NCBI RefSeq assembly: GCF_003814705.1
Contig: NZ_RKRA01000001.1
Span: forward strand, 2,604,001-2,668,000
DNA: 64,000 bases
Source of the DNA: Georgenia muralis
GTDB taxonomy: Bacteria; Actinomycetota; Actinomycetes; Actinomycetales; Actinomycetaceae
Reading direction: 5' to 3'
Positions within the stretch are counted from its first letter, which is position 1; each line of letters opens with the position of its first letter. Below, in pieces: positions 36,762 to 46,873 of the stretch. Both the position numbers and the translations under genes were made by a program. Below the pieces are notes generated by a model that was not told the origin of the DNA, did no database searches, and was given only the letters and a program-made list of their open reading frames with translations.

Positions 36762-37631
36762 TCACGTGCGGCTCCGGGGCATCGGCGTCTCCATCTCGAT
36801 GGAGGGCTCCTGGATCGTGGCGCCGCCCGCGACCCGGTTGTCCAGGCGGCGTGCGACCCGCTCGGCCACCGTCGTGAGGGTGTAGTTGATGGCGATGAAC
36901 AGCACCGCGGCCACGATGAGGGCCGGCAGCAGGTTGGCGTTGGAGGACCCGAGCAGCCGGGCCTGCCGCAGCAGCTCGGCGTAGTTGATGAGATAGCCCA
37001 GGCCCGTGTCCTTGAGGATGACGACGAGCTGGCTGATCATCGAGGGCATCATCGCGATGAGCGCCTGCGGCAGCTCCACCAGACGCAGGCTCGCGGCCGG
37101 CGTCAGCCCGATCGCGAGGCCGGCCTCGCGCTGCCCGCGGGGCAGGTTGTGGACGCCGGAGCGGACGAGCTCGGCGATGACCGAGCCGTTGTACAGGGTC
37201 AGCGCGACGACGACCCCGTAGAAGGCCGGGTCGCCGACGGCGCCGGAGAAGGCGAAGACGTTGTAGAAGAACAGCATCATGATGAGGACCGGCACGGCGC
37301 GGAAGAACTCCACGACCGCCCCCGAGACCCAGCGCAGCGCCGCGTGCTCGGAGAGCCGGCCCAGGCCGAAGAGGAGGCCGAAGACGTTCGCGGTGACGAT
37401 CGCGATGGCCGCCGCCTTGAGGGTGGCGACGAGGCCAGGGAGGAGGTAGTTCTCCCACGCCGACGCGGTGGCGAAGGGCTCCCACTTCGTCGCCGTGAGC
37501 TGGCCCTGCCGGGCCAGGCCCCACACCACCCAGGCGAGGACGCCCAGGACGACGAGGACGCCGACGACGTTGACGGCCATGATGCGGCGCCGGCCGCGCG
37601 GCCCCGGCGCGTCGAAGATCACCGAGCTCAT
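36762..37631 (-). CDS. gluD: Amino acid ABC transporter permease (GluD-like)
   Basis: A 289-aa membrane protein of the polar amino acid (His/Glu/Gln) permease family: about five or six helices and the EAA loop REAGLAIGLTPAASLRLVELP-type sequence, then MISQLVVILKDTGLGYLI. Its N-terminus (SSVIFDAPGPRGRRR) precedes the first helix. The ATG overlaps the gluC stop (ATGA). With gluC it would form the membrane channel energised by GluA. The C-terminal extension (QEPSIEMETPMPRSRT) is not conserved-looking. Confidence 0.92.
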   Translation of the reverse strand: MSSVIFDAPGPRGRRRIMAVNVVGVLVVLGVLAWVVWGLARQGQLTATKWEPFATASAWENYLLPGLVATLKAAAIAIVTANVFGLLFGLGRLSEHAALRWVSGAVVEFFRAVPVLIMMLFFYNVFAFSGAVGDPAFYGVVVALTLYNGSVIAELVRSGVHNLPRGQREAGLAIGLTPAASLRLVELPQALIAMMPSMISQLVVILKDTGLGYLINYAELLRQARLLGSSNANLLPALIVAAVLFIAINYTLTTVAERVARRLDNRVAGGATIQEPSIEMETPMPRSRT

Positions 37632-38329
37632 CGGGCCACCCCCAGCCGGCGGGACAGATGGGTCGTGACCAGGCCGGTCGGCAGCACGATCGCCACCCAG
37701 CCCAGCGCGATGATGAGGAAGATCGCCACCGCCAGGTCGGGCCGGAACTCCATCATCGTGTTCATCACCGACGCGGCCTGGACGACGCCGGCCGCCTGGG
37801 CGACGGTCGTGTTCTTGGCCAGGGCGATGAGCGTGTTGCCCAGCGGTGCGATCGCCCCGCGGAAGGCCTGCGGCAGGATGATCAGCCGCATCGTCGCGCC
37901 GAAGCCGAGGCCGATCGCGCGGGCGGCCTCGGCCTGCCCGGCCGGGACGGTGTTGACGCCGGAGCGCAGCGCCTCGCAGACGAAGGCCGCGGTGTAGACC
38001 GACAGTCCCAGCACCGCCAGGCGGAAGCTGTTGGTGGCAATGAAGTCGCCGCTGTCGCGCCCGGCCAGCTCCACCCCCAGCTGGCCCCACAGGCCCAGGG
38101 AGGCGGCGAGGATGATGAGCGTCAGGGGGATGTTGCGCACGGTGTTGACGTACGCGGCGCCGGCCCAGCGCAGGCTGGGGGCGGGGGAGACGCGCATGAC
38201 CGCCAGCACCGTCCCCAGGACGAACGCGAACAAGGCGGACCACAGGGTCAGGCGGACGTTGACGAGGAACGCGCCGAGGATGTCGTACGAGCCCAGCAGC
38301 TCGCCCATGTCGGCGAGGTATCCGCTCAC
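37628..38329 (-). CDS. gluC: Amino acid ABC transporter permease (GluC-like)
   Basis: A 233-aa permease with LVNVRLTLWSALFAFVLGT (helix 1), YVNTVRNIPLTLIIL and the EAA loop AEAARAIGLGFGATMRLIIL, then LIALAKNTTVAQAAGV. It is the partner of GluD. The GTG at 38329 has AAGGAGGACC upstream; the stop overlaps gluD. The pair of unlike permeases after a binding protein matches the gluABCD glutamate uptake operon of Corynebacterium. Confidence 0.92.
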   Translation of the reverse strand: MSGYLADMGELLGSYDILGAFLVNVRLTLWSALFAFVLGTVLAVMRVSPAPSLRWAGAAYVNTVRNIPLTLIILAASLGLWGQLGVELAGRDSGDFIATNSFRLAVLGLSVYTAAFVCEALRSGVNTVPAGQAEAARAIGLGFGATMRLIILPQAFRGAIAPLGNTLIALAKNTTVAQAAGVVQAASVMNTMMEFRPDLAVAIFLIIALGWVAIVLPTGLVTTHLSRRLGVAR

Positions 38330-38417
38330 CCGGTCCTCCTTCGTGGGTCGAGGGGCCGCTCAGGGCCCGGACGGGTGCGCCGGGACGCGACTGGCGTCCC
38401 GGCGCACCTCTCCTCGG

Positions 38418-39287
38418 TCAGGCGCAGCCGTCGACCTCGGGCGGGTTGAGGCTCGCGTCGGGGGTGAACCCCTCAGGGGTGTGCTCGGCGAGGAGCTCCT
38501 CCCACGTGCCGTCCTCGATCATCTCGGTGATGGCGGCGTTGACGTCCTCGCAGACGTCGTTCTCCTTGGGCAGACCCACGCCGTAGTTCTCCTCGGAGAA
38601 GGTGTTGCCCACGACCTTGAACTGGCCCTCGTACTGGTCCTGCGCGGCGAAGCCGGCGAGGATGATGTCGTCGGTCGTCACGGCGTCGACCGTGCCGGCG
38701 CTGAGGAGCTCGACGCACTCGGAGTAGGTCTGCGCCGGGTAGAGCTCGACGTCCTCGGCGTACTCGTCACGGATGCGCTCGGCGGACGTGGAGCCCTCGA
38801 CGGAGCACAGCACCTTCCCGGACAGGGCCTCGGGGCCGGTGATCTCCTCGTCGTCCGCCGCGACCAGGAGGTCCTGACCGGCGACGAAGTACGGTCCGGC
38901 GAAGGCGACGCGCTCCTTGCGGGCGTCGGTGATCGAGTAGGTCGCGAAGATCATGTCGACCGAGCCGTTCTCCAGCAGCGTCTCGCGCTGGGAGGAGATC
39001 GACTCGACGAACTCGATCTGGTCCTCGGAGTAACCCAGCTTGTCGGCGACGTAACGGGCGACGTCGACGTCGAAACCGGTGTACTCCGCGCCCTCCTGCA
39101 GGCCCAGGCCGGGCTGGTCGAACTTGATGCCGATGGTGACGCCCTCGCCACCACCGTCCCCGCCCGCCGCGGAGGTCTCCTCGGCGCCGCCACCCTCGGC
39201 GGGCTCGTCGTCGCCCCCGCCGCCGCAGGCGGCCAGGGTCAGAGCCGCGGCCAGGCTCAGGGCGATTGCTGTGCGCGTGCGTCGCAT
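38418..39287 (-). CDS. gluB: Amino acid ABC transporter substrate-binding lipoprotein (GluB-like)
   Basis: The 289-aa product has a lipoprotein signal with lipobox LAAC after ALSLAAALT, then a Gly/Glu-rich linker, then a family 3 solute-binding domain: FDVDVARYVADKLGYSEDQI, ISSQRETLLENGSVDMIFAT, YSITDARKERVAFAGPYFVA. The lipid-anchored protein would capture glutamate or a related amino acid outside the cell. Two Cys residues near the C-terminus (DVCEDVN, VDGCA) could form a disulphide. Specificity is inferred from the operon layout only. Confidence 0.92.
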   Translation of the reverse strand: MRRTRTAIALSLAAALTLAACGGGGDDEPAEGGGAEETSAAGGDGGGEGVTIGIKFDQPGLGLQEGAEYTGFDVDVARYVADKLGYSEDQIEFVESISSQRETLLENGSVDMIFATYSITDARKERVAFAGPYFVAGQDLLVAADDEEITGPEALSGKVLCSVEGSTSAERIRDEYAEDVELYPAQTYSECVELLSAGTVDAVTTDDIILAGFAAQDQYEGQFKVVGNTFSEENYGVGLPKENDVCEDVNAAITEMIEDGTWEELLAEHTPEGFTPDASLNPPEVDGCA

Positions 39288-39330
39288 GTCGTCTCCTCTT
39301 CTCGTTCCCCGGGTGGGGCCGTGCGGATGG

Positions 39331-40119
39331 TCAGTGGCTGAGCAGCTTGGACAGGAAGTCCTTCGCCCGCTCGGAGCGGGGGTTGGTGAAGAACTCCTCG
39401 GGGGTGGCCTCCTCGACGATCTGGCCGGCGTCCATGAAGATCACGCGGTCGGCGGCCTTGCGGGCAAACCCCATCTCGTGGGTGACGACGATCATCGTCA
39501 TCCCCTCACGGGCGAGGGAGGTCATGACGTCGAGGACCTCGGTGATCATCTCCGGGTCGAGCGCGGAGGTCGGCTCGTCGAAGAGCATGACCTTGGGCCG
39601 CATGGCCAGCGCCCTCGCGATCGCGACGCGCTGCTGCTGCCCGCCGGAGAGCTGGGCGGGGTGCTTGCCCGCCTGGTTGGCGACCCCGACCCGCTCGAGG
39701 AGGTCCATCGCCTGCTTCTTCGCCTCGTGACCCTTGAGGCCGCGGACCTTGGTGGGACCGAGGGTGACGTTCTCCAGGATCGTCTTGTGGGCGAAGAGGT
39801 TGAACGACTGGAAGACCATCCCGACGTCGGCCCGCAGCCGGGCGAGGTCCTTGCCCTCGGCGGGCAGCTCCTTGCCGTCGATGGAGATGGTGCCGGAGTC
39901 GATCGGCTCCAGGCGGTTGATGGCCCGGCACAGGGTGGACTTGCCCGACCCGGACGGACCGATGACGACGACGACCTCGCCCCGGCGCACCGTCATGTCG
40001 ATGTCCTTGAGGACGTGCAGCTCGCCGAAGTGCTTGTTGACGTCGGTGAGGACGACGAGCGGTCCGCCGAGGCGCTCGGCGTTCTCGGTCGCCGCGGGGG
40101 GGTCGTGCGGGTGGGCCAT
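39331..40119 (-). CDS. gluA: Amino acid ABC transporter ATP-binding protein (GluA-like)
   Basis: The 262-aa ATPase has Walker [11 protein letters not shown]-loop [16 protein letters not shown], signature [15 protein letters not shown], Walker [15 protein letters not shown] and the switch His in [25 protein letters not shown] and TLGPTKVRG are typical of polar amino acid importers. I choose ATG 40119; an in-frame TTG at 40128 lies within the -10 element. It is the first gene of the operon gluABCD plus the class IV aminotransferase. Confidence 0.95.
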   Translation of the reverse strand: MAHPHDPPAATENAERLGGPLVVLTDVNKHFGELHVLKDIDMTVRRGEVVVVIGPSGSGKSTLCRAINRLEPIDSGTISIDGKELPAEGKDLARLRADVGMVFQSFNLFAHKTILENVTLGPTKVRGLKGHEAKKQAMDLLERVGVANQAGKHPAQLSGGQQQRVAIARALAMRPKVMLFDEPTSALDPEMITEVLDVMTSLAREGMTMIVVTHEMGFARKAADRVIFMDAGQIVEEATPEEFFTNPRSERAKDFLSKLLSH

Positions 40120-40126
40120 GGGCGTC

Positions 40127-40132
40127 AACCTA
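40127..40132 (-). promoter_or_regulatory. -10 element (TAGGTT) for gluA
   Basis: Minus-strand TAGGTT, 7 nt before ATG 40119: leaderless start of the glutamate-type operon. The rest of the 184-nt gap to gcvT shows nothing else that I can name. Confidence 0.55.
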
Positions 40133-40303
40133 GCTACGGATTGATTCGTCGTCGGTGACGAGTCGGTAACAGTCTGGCCACAATAGCGCGTCTTGACCCG
40201 CAGTTGACCTGGCCTTTCGGACTTTTCCGCGTCGCGGCCCGGGCCCTCCGGTCACGCCGGCGCTCGCCGTCCGGAGGGCTGTCGCTCGCGCCGAGCCGTC
40301 CGG

Positions 40304-41422
40304 CTACCGGGGACGGCGGTAGAACGGCCCGCGGACGACGTCGTACGGCTGGGCGCGGCCGCGCACGTCGACCTCGACCGCGGTGCCGACCGCCGCGTGG
40401 GCGGGGTCGACGTAGGCGAGGGCGACGGGCCGACCCAGGGTGGGGCTCGGCGCGCCGGAGGTGACCTCCCCGACGACGGTCCCGCCGGCCAGGACCGGGT
40501 AGCCGGCCCGGCCGGCCCGGGGCCCGCGGCCCTCGAGGGCGACGAGGACCCGGCGCGCACCGGCCTCGTGGGCGGTGCGCGCGGCCTCGAGCGCCTCCCG
40601 TCCCACGAACGCCGGCTTCGTCAGGTCGACCACCGCGCCGAGGCCCGCCGCGAAGGGGTCGGTGCTGCGCGTCAGCTCGTGCCCGTACAGCGGCATCCCG
40701 GCCTCCAGGCGCAGCGAGTCTCGGGCGGCCAGACCCGCGGGGACGAGACCGGCGGGGGCCCCGGCCTCGAGGAGGGCGCGCCACAGCACCACCGCCGCGT
40801 CGTCGTCGGCCACGAACAGCTCGAAGCCGTCCTCGCCGGTGTACCCCGTGCGGGCGAGCAGGACCTCCACGCCGGCCACCGGCAGCTCGGTCGCCGCGTA
40901 GTAGCGCAGGTCCGCGACCTCGGCCCGGTGCTGCGCGGGCACCAGGGCCGCGACGACGCCTGCGGCGGCGGGGCCCTGGACGGCGACGAGGGAGGTGGCG
41001 GCCGACGCGTCGTCGACCGTGACGTCGAAGCCCTCGGCGCGGCGGGCGAGCTCGGCGGCCACGACGGCGGCGTTGCCGGCGTTGGGGACGACGAGGAACC
41101 GGTCCTCGGCACGGCGGTAGGTGATGAGGTCGTCGACGATGCCGCCGTCCTCGGCGCACAGGAGGGAGTACCCCGCCCGGCCCACGGCGACGGCCGAGAG
41201 CCTCCCGACCAGCGCGTGGTCGAGGAACGCCGCGGCCCCGGGCCCGCCCACCCACACCTCGCCCATGTGGCTGAGGTCGAACAGGCCGGCGGCGCGGCGC
41301 ACCGCGTGGTGCTCGGCCAGCTCGGAGGCGTACTTCAGCGGCATCTGCCAACCGCCGAAGTCGGTGAAGGACGCCCCGAGGGCGGCGTGCTCGGCGTGCA
41401 GGGCGGTGCGGAGGTCGCTCAT
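40304..41422 (-). CDS. gcvT: Aminomethyltransferase (glycine cleavage T protein)
   Basis: GcvT transfers the aminomethyl carbon from H protein to tetrahydrofolate, releasing ammonia. The 372-aa product shows FTDFGGWQMPLKYASELAEH, AAGLFDLSHMGEVWV, YTGEDGFELFV (folate-binding region) and RDSLRLEAGMPLYGHEL. ATG 41422 lies 13 nt after the gcvP stop, so gcvP-gcvT is one operon under the glycine riboswitch. gcvH, which often sits between these genes, is not present here or elsewhere in the window. Confidence 0.95.
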   Translation of the reverse strand: MSDLRTALHAEHAALGASFTDFGGWQMPLKYASELAEHHAVRRAAGLFDLSHMGEVWVGGPGAAAFLDHALVGRLSAVAVGRAGYSLLCAEDGGIVDDLITYRRAEDRFLVVPNAGNAAVVAAELARRAEGFDVTVDDASAATSLVAVQGPAAAGVVAALVPAQHRAEVADLRYYAATELPVAGVEVLLARTGYTGEDGFELFVADDDAAVVLWRALLEAGAPAGLVPAGLAARDSLRLEAGMPLYGHELTRSTDPFAAGLGAVVDLTKPAFVGREALEAARTAHEAGARRVLVALEGRGPRAGRAGYPVLAGGTVVGEVTSGAPSPTLGRPVALAYVDPAHAAVGTAVEVDVRGRAQPYDVVRGPFYRRPR

Positions 41423-41435
41423 GGCACTGACCCTC

Positions 41436-44315
41436 TCAGGAGTAGGACGTCAGGGGCGGGCAGGAGCACACGAGGTTGCGGTCGCCGTGCGCGCCGTCGA
41501 TGCGCCCCACCGGGCTGAAGTACTTGTCGTGTCGCAGTGCGGGCAGGGGGAAGACCGCCCGCTCCCGGCCGTAGGGCCGGTCCCACTCCCCGACGAGGTC
41601 GGCGGCGGTGTGCGGGGCGAGGCGCAGCGGGCTGCGTGCGACCGGGACCTCGCCGGCGGCGACCTGGTCGATCTCGGCGCGGATGGCCACCATGGCGTCG
41701 ACGAAGCGGTCGAGCTCGCCCCGGTCCTCGCTCTCGGTGGGCTCGACCATGAGGGTGCCGGGCACCGGGAAGGCGAGCGTCGGGGCGTGGAACCCGTAGT
41801 CGATGAGGCGCTTGGCCACGTCCTCGGCGGTCACCCCCGTCCGGGCCGTGAGCTCGCGCAGGTCGAGGATGCACTCGTGGGCGACCAGGCCGCCCGCGCC
41901 GGTGTACAGCACCGGGAAGGACGCGTCGAGGCGGCGGGCCACGTAGTTCGCCGTGAGGAGCGCGCCCTTCGTCGCCGTGGTGAGGCCCTCGCCGCCCAGG
42001 AGGGCGATGTACGCCCAGGAGATCGGCAGCACCCCGGCGGAGCCGAACCTGCTCGCCGAGACCGGTGCCCCGCCGCCGGCGGCCTCGTCGGTGGGGTCGC
42101 CGGGGAGGAAGGGCACGAGGTGCTCGCGCACCGCGACCGGGCCGACCCCCGGACCGCCCCCGCCGTGGGGGATCGCGAAGGTCTTGTGGAGGTTGAGGTG
42201 GGACACGTCCCCGCCGAACGCACCCGGCTGGGCCAGGCCCACGAGCGCGTTGAGGTTGGCGCCGTCGATGTAGACCTGGCCGCCGGCGGCGTGCACGGCG
42301 TCGCACACCTCGCGCACGTCGCCGTCGTAGACGCCGTGCGTGGAGGGGTAGGTGATCATGATCGCGGCGAGGTCCTGGGCGTGCGCCTCGATCTTGGCGC
42401 CCAGGTCGGCGTGGTCGATGGTGCCGTCCGCGGCCGTGGCGACGACGACCACCTTCATGCCTGCCAGCACCGCGGAGGCTGCGTTCGTGCCGTGGGCGGA
42501 GGCGGGGATGAGGCAGACGTCGCGTGCCCCCTGCCCGCGCGCACGGTGGTAGCCGCGGATCGCCAGGAGGCCGGCCAGCTCGCCCTGGGAGCCGGCGTTG
42601 GGCTGGACCGAGACCCGGTCGTAGCCGGTGATGACAGCCAGCCGCTCCTCGAGGTCGGCGATGAGCGCGCGCCAGCCCTCGGTCTGCGCGTCCGGGGCGA
42701 AGGGGTGGACGGCCGCGAAGGCCGGCCACGTCATCGCCTCCATCTGCGCGGTGGCGTTGAGCTTCATCGTGCACGAGCCGAGCGGGATCATCGTGCGGTC
42801 CAGCGCCAGGTCCTTGTCGGCGAGGCGCCGGAGGTAGCGCAGCATCTGCGTCTCGGACCGGTGGCGGTGGAAGGTCGGGTGGGTGAGGAAGGCCGACGTG
42901 CGGGTCAGCGCCGGGTCGAACGCGACGCCCCCGTCGAGCCGGGCCCGGGCGGCGGGCACCGCGGCGGCGGCGTCGTCCACCCCGACGGCCGCCGCGACGG
43001 CGACGAGGTGCTCCTCGGTCGTGGTCTCCGCGCAGGACACGCCCACGTGGTCGGGCCCCACGGCGCGCAAATTCACCCCGGCGGTCTCGGCGGCGGCGAC
43101 CACCGCGGGCCCGCGGCCGGGCACGTGGACGGTGAGGGTGTCGAAGTAGGAGTCGTGGACGAGCTCGACGCCGTGGGCGCGCAGGGTCTCGGCGAGGGTG
43201 CGGGCGGCGTCGTGGGCGTGCCGGGCGATGGCGCGCAGCCCCTCGGGGCCGTGGTAGACGGCGTACATGCTCGCCGCCACCGCGAGGAGCGCCTGCGCGG
43301 TGCAGATGTTGGAGGTGGCCCTCTCCCGGCGGATGTGCTGCTCGCGGGTCTGCAGGGCGAGGCGGTAGGCGGGCTCGCCGGCGGAGTCGCGCGAGACCCC
43401 CACGAGCCGGCCGGGCAGGTTGCGCTCCAGCCCGGAGCGGACCGCCATGTACGCCGCGTGCGGCCCGCCGAAGAACAGGGGCACGCCGAAGCGCTGGCTG
43501 GAGCCGACGGCGATGTCCGCGCCCTGCTCCCCGGGCGGGGTGATGAGGGTCAGGGCGAGGAGGTCGGCGGCGACGGTGACCATCGCGCCGCGGCCCTTCG
43601 CCTCGGCGACGACGGCGGAGACGTCCCACACCCGACCGGAGGCGCCGGGCTGCTGGAGGACCACCCCGGCGAGGTCGCCGTCGGGCAGGCCCGCGGAGAG
43701 GTCGGAGACGACGACGTCGATGCCCATCGCCGCGGCCCGGCCGCGGACGACGGCGACGGACTGGGGGAGCAGGTCGGCGTCGAGGACCACGGCGCCGTCG
43801 GCGTGGGCCCGGTTCGCCCGCCGCATGAGGAGCACGGCCTCGGCGACGGCGGTCGCCTCGTCGAGCAGGGACGCGTTGGCGACCGGCAGGCCGGTGAGGT
43901 CCTCGACCATGGTCTGGAAGTTCAGCAGCGCCTCGAGCCGGCCCTGGGAGATCTCCGGCTGGTACGGGGTGTAGGCGGTGTACCAGGCGGGGGACTGCAG
44001 CACGTTGCGCTCGATCACCGGCGGGGTGATCGTCTCGTGGTAGCCCTGACCGATCATCTGCACGCGCACCGTGTTGCGTGCCGCCAGGGCGCGCAGGTCG
44101 GCGAGAACCTCGCTCTCGGAGCGCGCCGGCGGCAGGTCGAGCGGACGCTGCTGGCGGATCCCCGCGGGGACGGCCGCGTCGGCGAGGGCGTCGAGGTCGG
44201 GCAGCCCCAGCGCGTCGAGCATCACGGCCACGTCGTCCGGCCCGGCCCCCACGTGCCGGCGGAGGAAGTCCGCGCCGCGGTCCGCGGCGGTGGTCGGGGT
44301 GGTGTGCTCGGTCAT
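41436..44315 (-). CDS. gcvP: Glycine dehydrogenase (decarboxylating), P protein
   Basis: GcvP decarboxylates glycine using PLP and loads the remaining aminomethyl group onto H protein. The 959-aa product is a fused two-domain P protein: N-terminal half with [20 protein letters not shown] and [12 protein letters not shown]-terminal half with [37 protein letters not shown] and the PLP-lysine block [18 protein letters not shown] 44315 lies 64 nt after the riboswitch. Length matches the single-chain form. Confidence 0.96.
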   Translation of the reverse strand: MTEHTTPTTAADRGADFLRRHVGAGPDDVAVMLDALGLPDLDALADAAVPAGIRQQRPLDLPPARSESEVLADLRALAARNTVRVQMIGQGYHETITPPVIERNVLQSPAWYTAYTPYQPEISQGRLEALLNFQTMVEDLTGLPVANASLLDEATAVAEAVLLMRRANRAHADGAVVLDADLLPQSVAVVRGRAAAMGIDVVVSDLSAGLPDGDLAGVVLQQPGASGRVWDVSAVVAEAKGRGAMVTVAADLLALTLITPPGEQGADIAVGSSQRFGVPLFFGGPHAAYMAVRSGLERNLPGRLVGVSRDSAGEPAYRLALQTREQHIRRERATSNICTAQALLAVAASMYAVYHGPEGLRAIARHAHDAARTLAETLRAHGVELVHDSYFDTLTVHVPGRGPAVVAAAETAGVNLRAVGPDHVGVSCAETTTEEHLVAVAAAVGVDDAAAAVPAARARLDGGVAFDPALTRTSAFLTHPTFHRHRSETQMLRYLRRLADKDLALDRTMIPLGSCTMKLNATAQMEAMTWPAFAAVHPFAPDAQTEGWRALIADLEERLAVITGYDRVSVQPNAGSQGELAGLLAIRGYHRARGQGARDVCLIPASAHGTNAASAVLAGMKVVVVATAADGTIDHADLGAKIEAHAQDLAAIMITYPSTHGVYDGDVREVCDAVHAAGGQVYIDGANLNALVGLAQPGAFGGDVSHLNLHKTFAIPHGGGGPGVGPVAVREHLVPFLPGDPTDEAAGGGAPVSASRFGSAGVLPISWAYIALLGGEGLTTATKGALLTANYVARRLDASFPVLYTGAGGLVAHECILDLRELTARTGVTAEDVAKRLIDYGFHAPTLAFPVPGTLMVEPTESEDRGELDRFVDAMVAIRAEIDQVAAGEVPVARSPLRLAPHTAADLVGEWDRPYGRERAVFPLPALRHDKYFSPVGRIDGAHGDRNLVCSCPPLTSYS

Positions 44316-44378
44316 GGGTGGCTCCCGGGTCGGGGGCGCGCGGGCGCGCCGGCGTCGAGGTCCTCCCCGCTCTGTCAC

Positions 44379-44552
44379 GTGACCTGAGAGATTTCCGGGC
44401 CGCGGCCCGGTTGCCCCGTCGGTGAGCGCCGCCCGGCCGGCCGCGCTGCTCTCCAGAGGTGCCTGACCGCGGCGGTGTGGGTGCCTGAGAGATTCCTGGG
44501 AGGAGTTGCTCCTACGGCGCCCGCACGGGTGCTGCGGGACTCTCCCGCCGCG
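44379..44552 (-). ncRNA. Tandem glycine riboswitch upstream of gcvP
   Basis: On the minus strand two glycine aptamers follow each other. Aptamer 1 (about 44549-44481) has GGGAGAGTCCC, GGCGCCGTAGGAGCAACTCC and ATCTCTCAGGCAC. Aptamer 2 (about 44466-44379) has CTCTGGAGAGCAGC, CACCGACGGGGCAACC and AATCTCTCAGGTCAC. The paired GGAGAG / CTCTCAGG ends are diagnostic. Cooperative glycine binding is known to turn on gcv genes; the expression platform would lie in 44316-44378. This accounts for half of the 346-nt gap between gcvP and miaB. Confidence 0.93.
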
Positions 44553-44647
44553 GGTCGTCGGCGTGTGCAGTTGTCGCGGCGGCGGTCCCGCCGTGCCCGA
44601 GTCTCCCACGTCGGGCCCGGCCCCGGGGACCGCCGTCCACCGGTGCC

Positions 44648-44653
44648 TAGACT
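44648..44653 (+). promoter_or_regulatory. -10 element TAGACT for miaB
   Basis: TAGACT, 8 nt before ATG 44662, no ribosome site. Confidence 0.6.
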
Positions 44654-44661
44654 GGGCCATC

Positions 44662-46269
44662 ATGACTGCCGCTCCGCCCGCCCACGCCCTCACGCCGCCC
44701 GGCCCCGCAGCAGGTCCGGCGGCCCCCGCACCGGCGGCCGCCGCGGCGCCGCGCACCTACCTCGTGCGCACCCTCGGCTGCCAGATGAACGTCCACGACT
44801 CCGAGCGGCTCGCGGGCATGCTCGAGGAGCGGGGCTACGTCCCCGTGGCGGAGGTCCCCGAGGCTGCCGCCCGGGCCACCGACGCCGGCGACGGCGGCGC
44901 GGACGTCGTCATCATCAACACCTGCTCCGTGCGCGAGAACGCCGCCACCCGGCTCTTCGGCAACCTCGGCCAGCTCGCCTCGGTCAAGCGCGGCCGGCCA
45001 GGGATGCAGATCGCCGTCGGCGGGTGCCTCGCGCAGCAGATGCGCACGGGCATCGTCGAGAAGGCGCCGTGGGTCGACGTCGTCCTGGGCACCCACAACC
45101 TCGACGTGCTCCCGGCCCTGCTCGAGCGGGCCCGGCACAACGCCGAGGCCCAGGTCGAGATCGAGGAGTCCCTCAAGGTCTTCCCCTCCACCCTGCCCAC
45201 CCGCCGCGAGTCCGCCTACGCCGCGTGGGTGTCGATCTCGGTGGGCTGCAACAACACGTGCACCTTCTGCATCGTCCCGCACCTGCGCGGCAAGGAGCGC
45301 GACCGCCGGCCGGGCGAGGTCCTGGCCGAGGTCGGCGCCGTCGTCGGGCAGGGCGCGATCGAGGTGACGCTGCTGGGCCAGAACGTCAACAGCTACGGCG
45401 TCGGCTTCGGCGACCGGGGGGCCTTCGCCAAGCTCCTGCGCGCGACGGGCCGGATCGAGGGCCTCGAACGGGTCCGGTTCACCTCCCCGCACCCCGCGGC
45501 GTTCACCGACGACGTCATCGCCGCCATGGCAGAGACCACCAACGTCATGCCGTCCCTGCACATGCCGCTGCAGTCCGGATCCGACGCCGTGCTCCGGGCG
45601 ATGCGCCGGTCCTACCGCTCGGACCGCTTCCTGGGCATCCTCGACCGGGTGCGGGCGGCCATCCCCGACGCCGCGATCACCACCGACATCATCGTCGGGT
45701 TCCCGGGCGAGACCGAGGAGGACTTCCAGGCCACGCTCGACGTCGTCGCGGCGTCGCGGTTCTCCTCGGCGTTCACCTTCCAGTACTCCCCGCGCCCGGG
45801 CACCCCCGCGGCGGACCGGGACGACCAGGTGCCCGCCGACGTCGTCACCGAGCGCTACCAGCGCCTGGCCGCCCTCCAGCAGCGCATCTCCACCGAGGAG
45901 AACGAGGCGCAGGTCGGCCGCACCGTCGAGGTGCTCGTCGCCGAGGGAGAGGGGCGCAAGGACGGCGCCACCCACCGCGTCACGGGCCGCGCCGCGGACA
46001 ACCGCCTCGTCCACGTCGCCCTGCCCGTCGACCTGGCGGAGGCGGACCGGCCGCGCCCGGGCGACATGCTCACCGCGACCGTCACGCACGGGGCGCCGCA
46101 CCACCTCGTGGCGGACTCCGCCCTCGCGGGCGGCACCTACGCGATGCGGCGCACCCGGGCCGGCGACGCCTGGGCGCGCCGGGCCGGGCTCGCCGAGGAG
46201 CCGCACGGGCACGGCGAGCCGGCCCCCGCCGGACCCGTCAGCCTCGGCATCCCCGTCCGGCGCCGCTGA
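44662..46269 (+). CDS. miaB: tRNA-2-methylthio-N6-dimethylallyladenosine synthase
   Basis: MiaB is a radical-SAM enzyme that adds the methylthio group to i6A37 in tRNA. The 535-aa product has the three auxiliary-cluster cysteines Cys40 (TLGCQMN), Cys88 (NTCSVREN) and Cys122 (GGCLAQQ), the radical-SAM triad Cys196/Cys200/Cys203 (GCNNTCTFC), and a C-terminal TRAM domain. The first 30 residues are a Pro/Ala-rich extension and there is an acidic/Gly insert near residue 70-80. miaA, which makes its substrate, is 1.2 kb downstream. Confidence 0.96.
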   Translation: MTAAPPAHALTPPGPAAGPAAPAPAAAAAPRTYLVRTLGCQMNVHDSERLAGMLEERGYVPVAEVPEAAARATDAGDGGADVVIINTCSVRENAATRLFGNLGQLASVKRGRPGMQIAVGGCLAQQMRTGIVEKAPWVDVVLGTHNLDVLPALLERARHNAEAQVEIEESLKVFPSTLPTRRESAYAAWVSISVGCNNTCTFCIVPHLRGKERDRRPGEVLAEVGAVVGQGAIEVTLLGQNVNSYGVGFGDRGAFAKLLRATGRIEGLERVRFTSPHPAAFTDDVIAAMAETTNVMPSLHMPLQSGSDAVLRAMRRSYRSDRFLGILDRVRAAIPDAAITTDIIVGFPGETEEDFQATLDVVAASRFSSAFTFQYSPRPGTPAADRDDQVPADVVTERYQRLAALQQRISTEENEAQVGRTVEVLVAEGEGRKDGATHRVTGRAADNRLVHVALPVDLAEADRPRPGDMLTATVTHGAPHHLVADSALAGGTYAMRRTRAGDAWARRAGLAEEPHGHGEPAPAGPVSLGIPVRRR

Positions 46270-46294
46270 GTCGTCCGCGACGTCGCCGGGCGGG

Positions 46295-46873
46295 CTACGG
46301 CTCGTCCCCGCCGACGGGCGGGACCGAGCGGGTGAGCGCCTGGAAGAACTGCACCCCGGCGGACAGCCCTCCCTCGATGATCTCCAGGAGCTGACGGTCG
46401 GTCGCGCCGGCACCGACGTCGACGAGGACCTCGGTGCGCACCACGGGTCCCTCGGGCGAGTCGGCCGTGTACACGGTCGGCCAGATCTTGTCCCGGTTCC
46501 AGTCGTTGACGGCCTGGGCCAGCGCACCGGCGTACTCCTCCGGCACGGCCCGCCCCCACGTGCCGCGCACGCTGAGGAAGTCGGCCTCCTCCCCGGCCAG
46601 GCGCAGCTGGAACCGGTACCCGTCCCACAGCCCGTCGACGGAGCCGTCCGGCTCGGTACGCACGTGGTAGCCCCGGTCGACGACGACGTCGTGCACCCGC
46701 TCGGGCGTCACCGGGGTCGTCGCGCGCAGCGGACCGGTCAGCGCGGCCGGGGACGTGCGCCGCACCGAGCCGGCGCTGCGCAGCACCCGGACCGTCGTCG
46801 CCAGGTCGGACCCGCGCACCGGCACGGCCCGGGCCTGCCCACGCACGGCGCGCAGCCACCGTCGCAGCCTCAC
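46295..46873 (-). CDS. YbjN domain protein (second of a pair)
   Basis: A 192-aa protein with a YbjN-like (type III chaperone-like fold) domain: VTPERVHDVVVDRGYHVRTE, FLSVRGTWGRAVPEEYAGAL, QAVNDWNRDKIWPTVYT. YbjN proteins are small, cytoplasmic and of uncertain role. The GTG at 46873 overlaps the stop of the upstream YbjN gene (GTGA). The N-terminal 55 residues are basic and not shared with its partner. Confidence 0.8.
   Translation of the reverse strand: MRLRRWLRAVRGQARAVPVRGSDLATTVRVLRSAGSVRRTSPAALTGPLRATTPVTPERVHDVVVDRGYHVRTEPDGSVDGLWDGYRFQLRLAGEEADFLSVRGTWGRAVPEEYAGALAQAVNDWNRDKIWPTVYTADSPEGPVVRTEVLVDVGAGATDRQLLEIIEGGLSAGVQFFQALTRSVPPVGGDEP

Noticed and set aside
41121-44387. A long plus-strand frame opposite gcvP
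   Set aside because: Same GC artefact; gcvP has complete family motifs.
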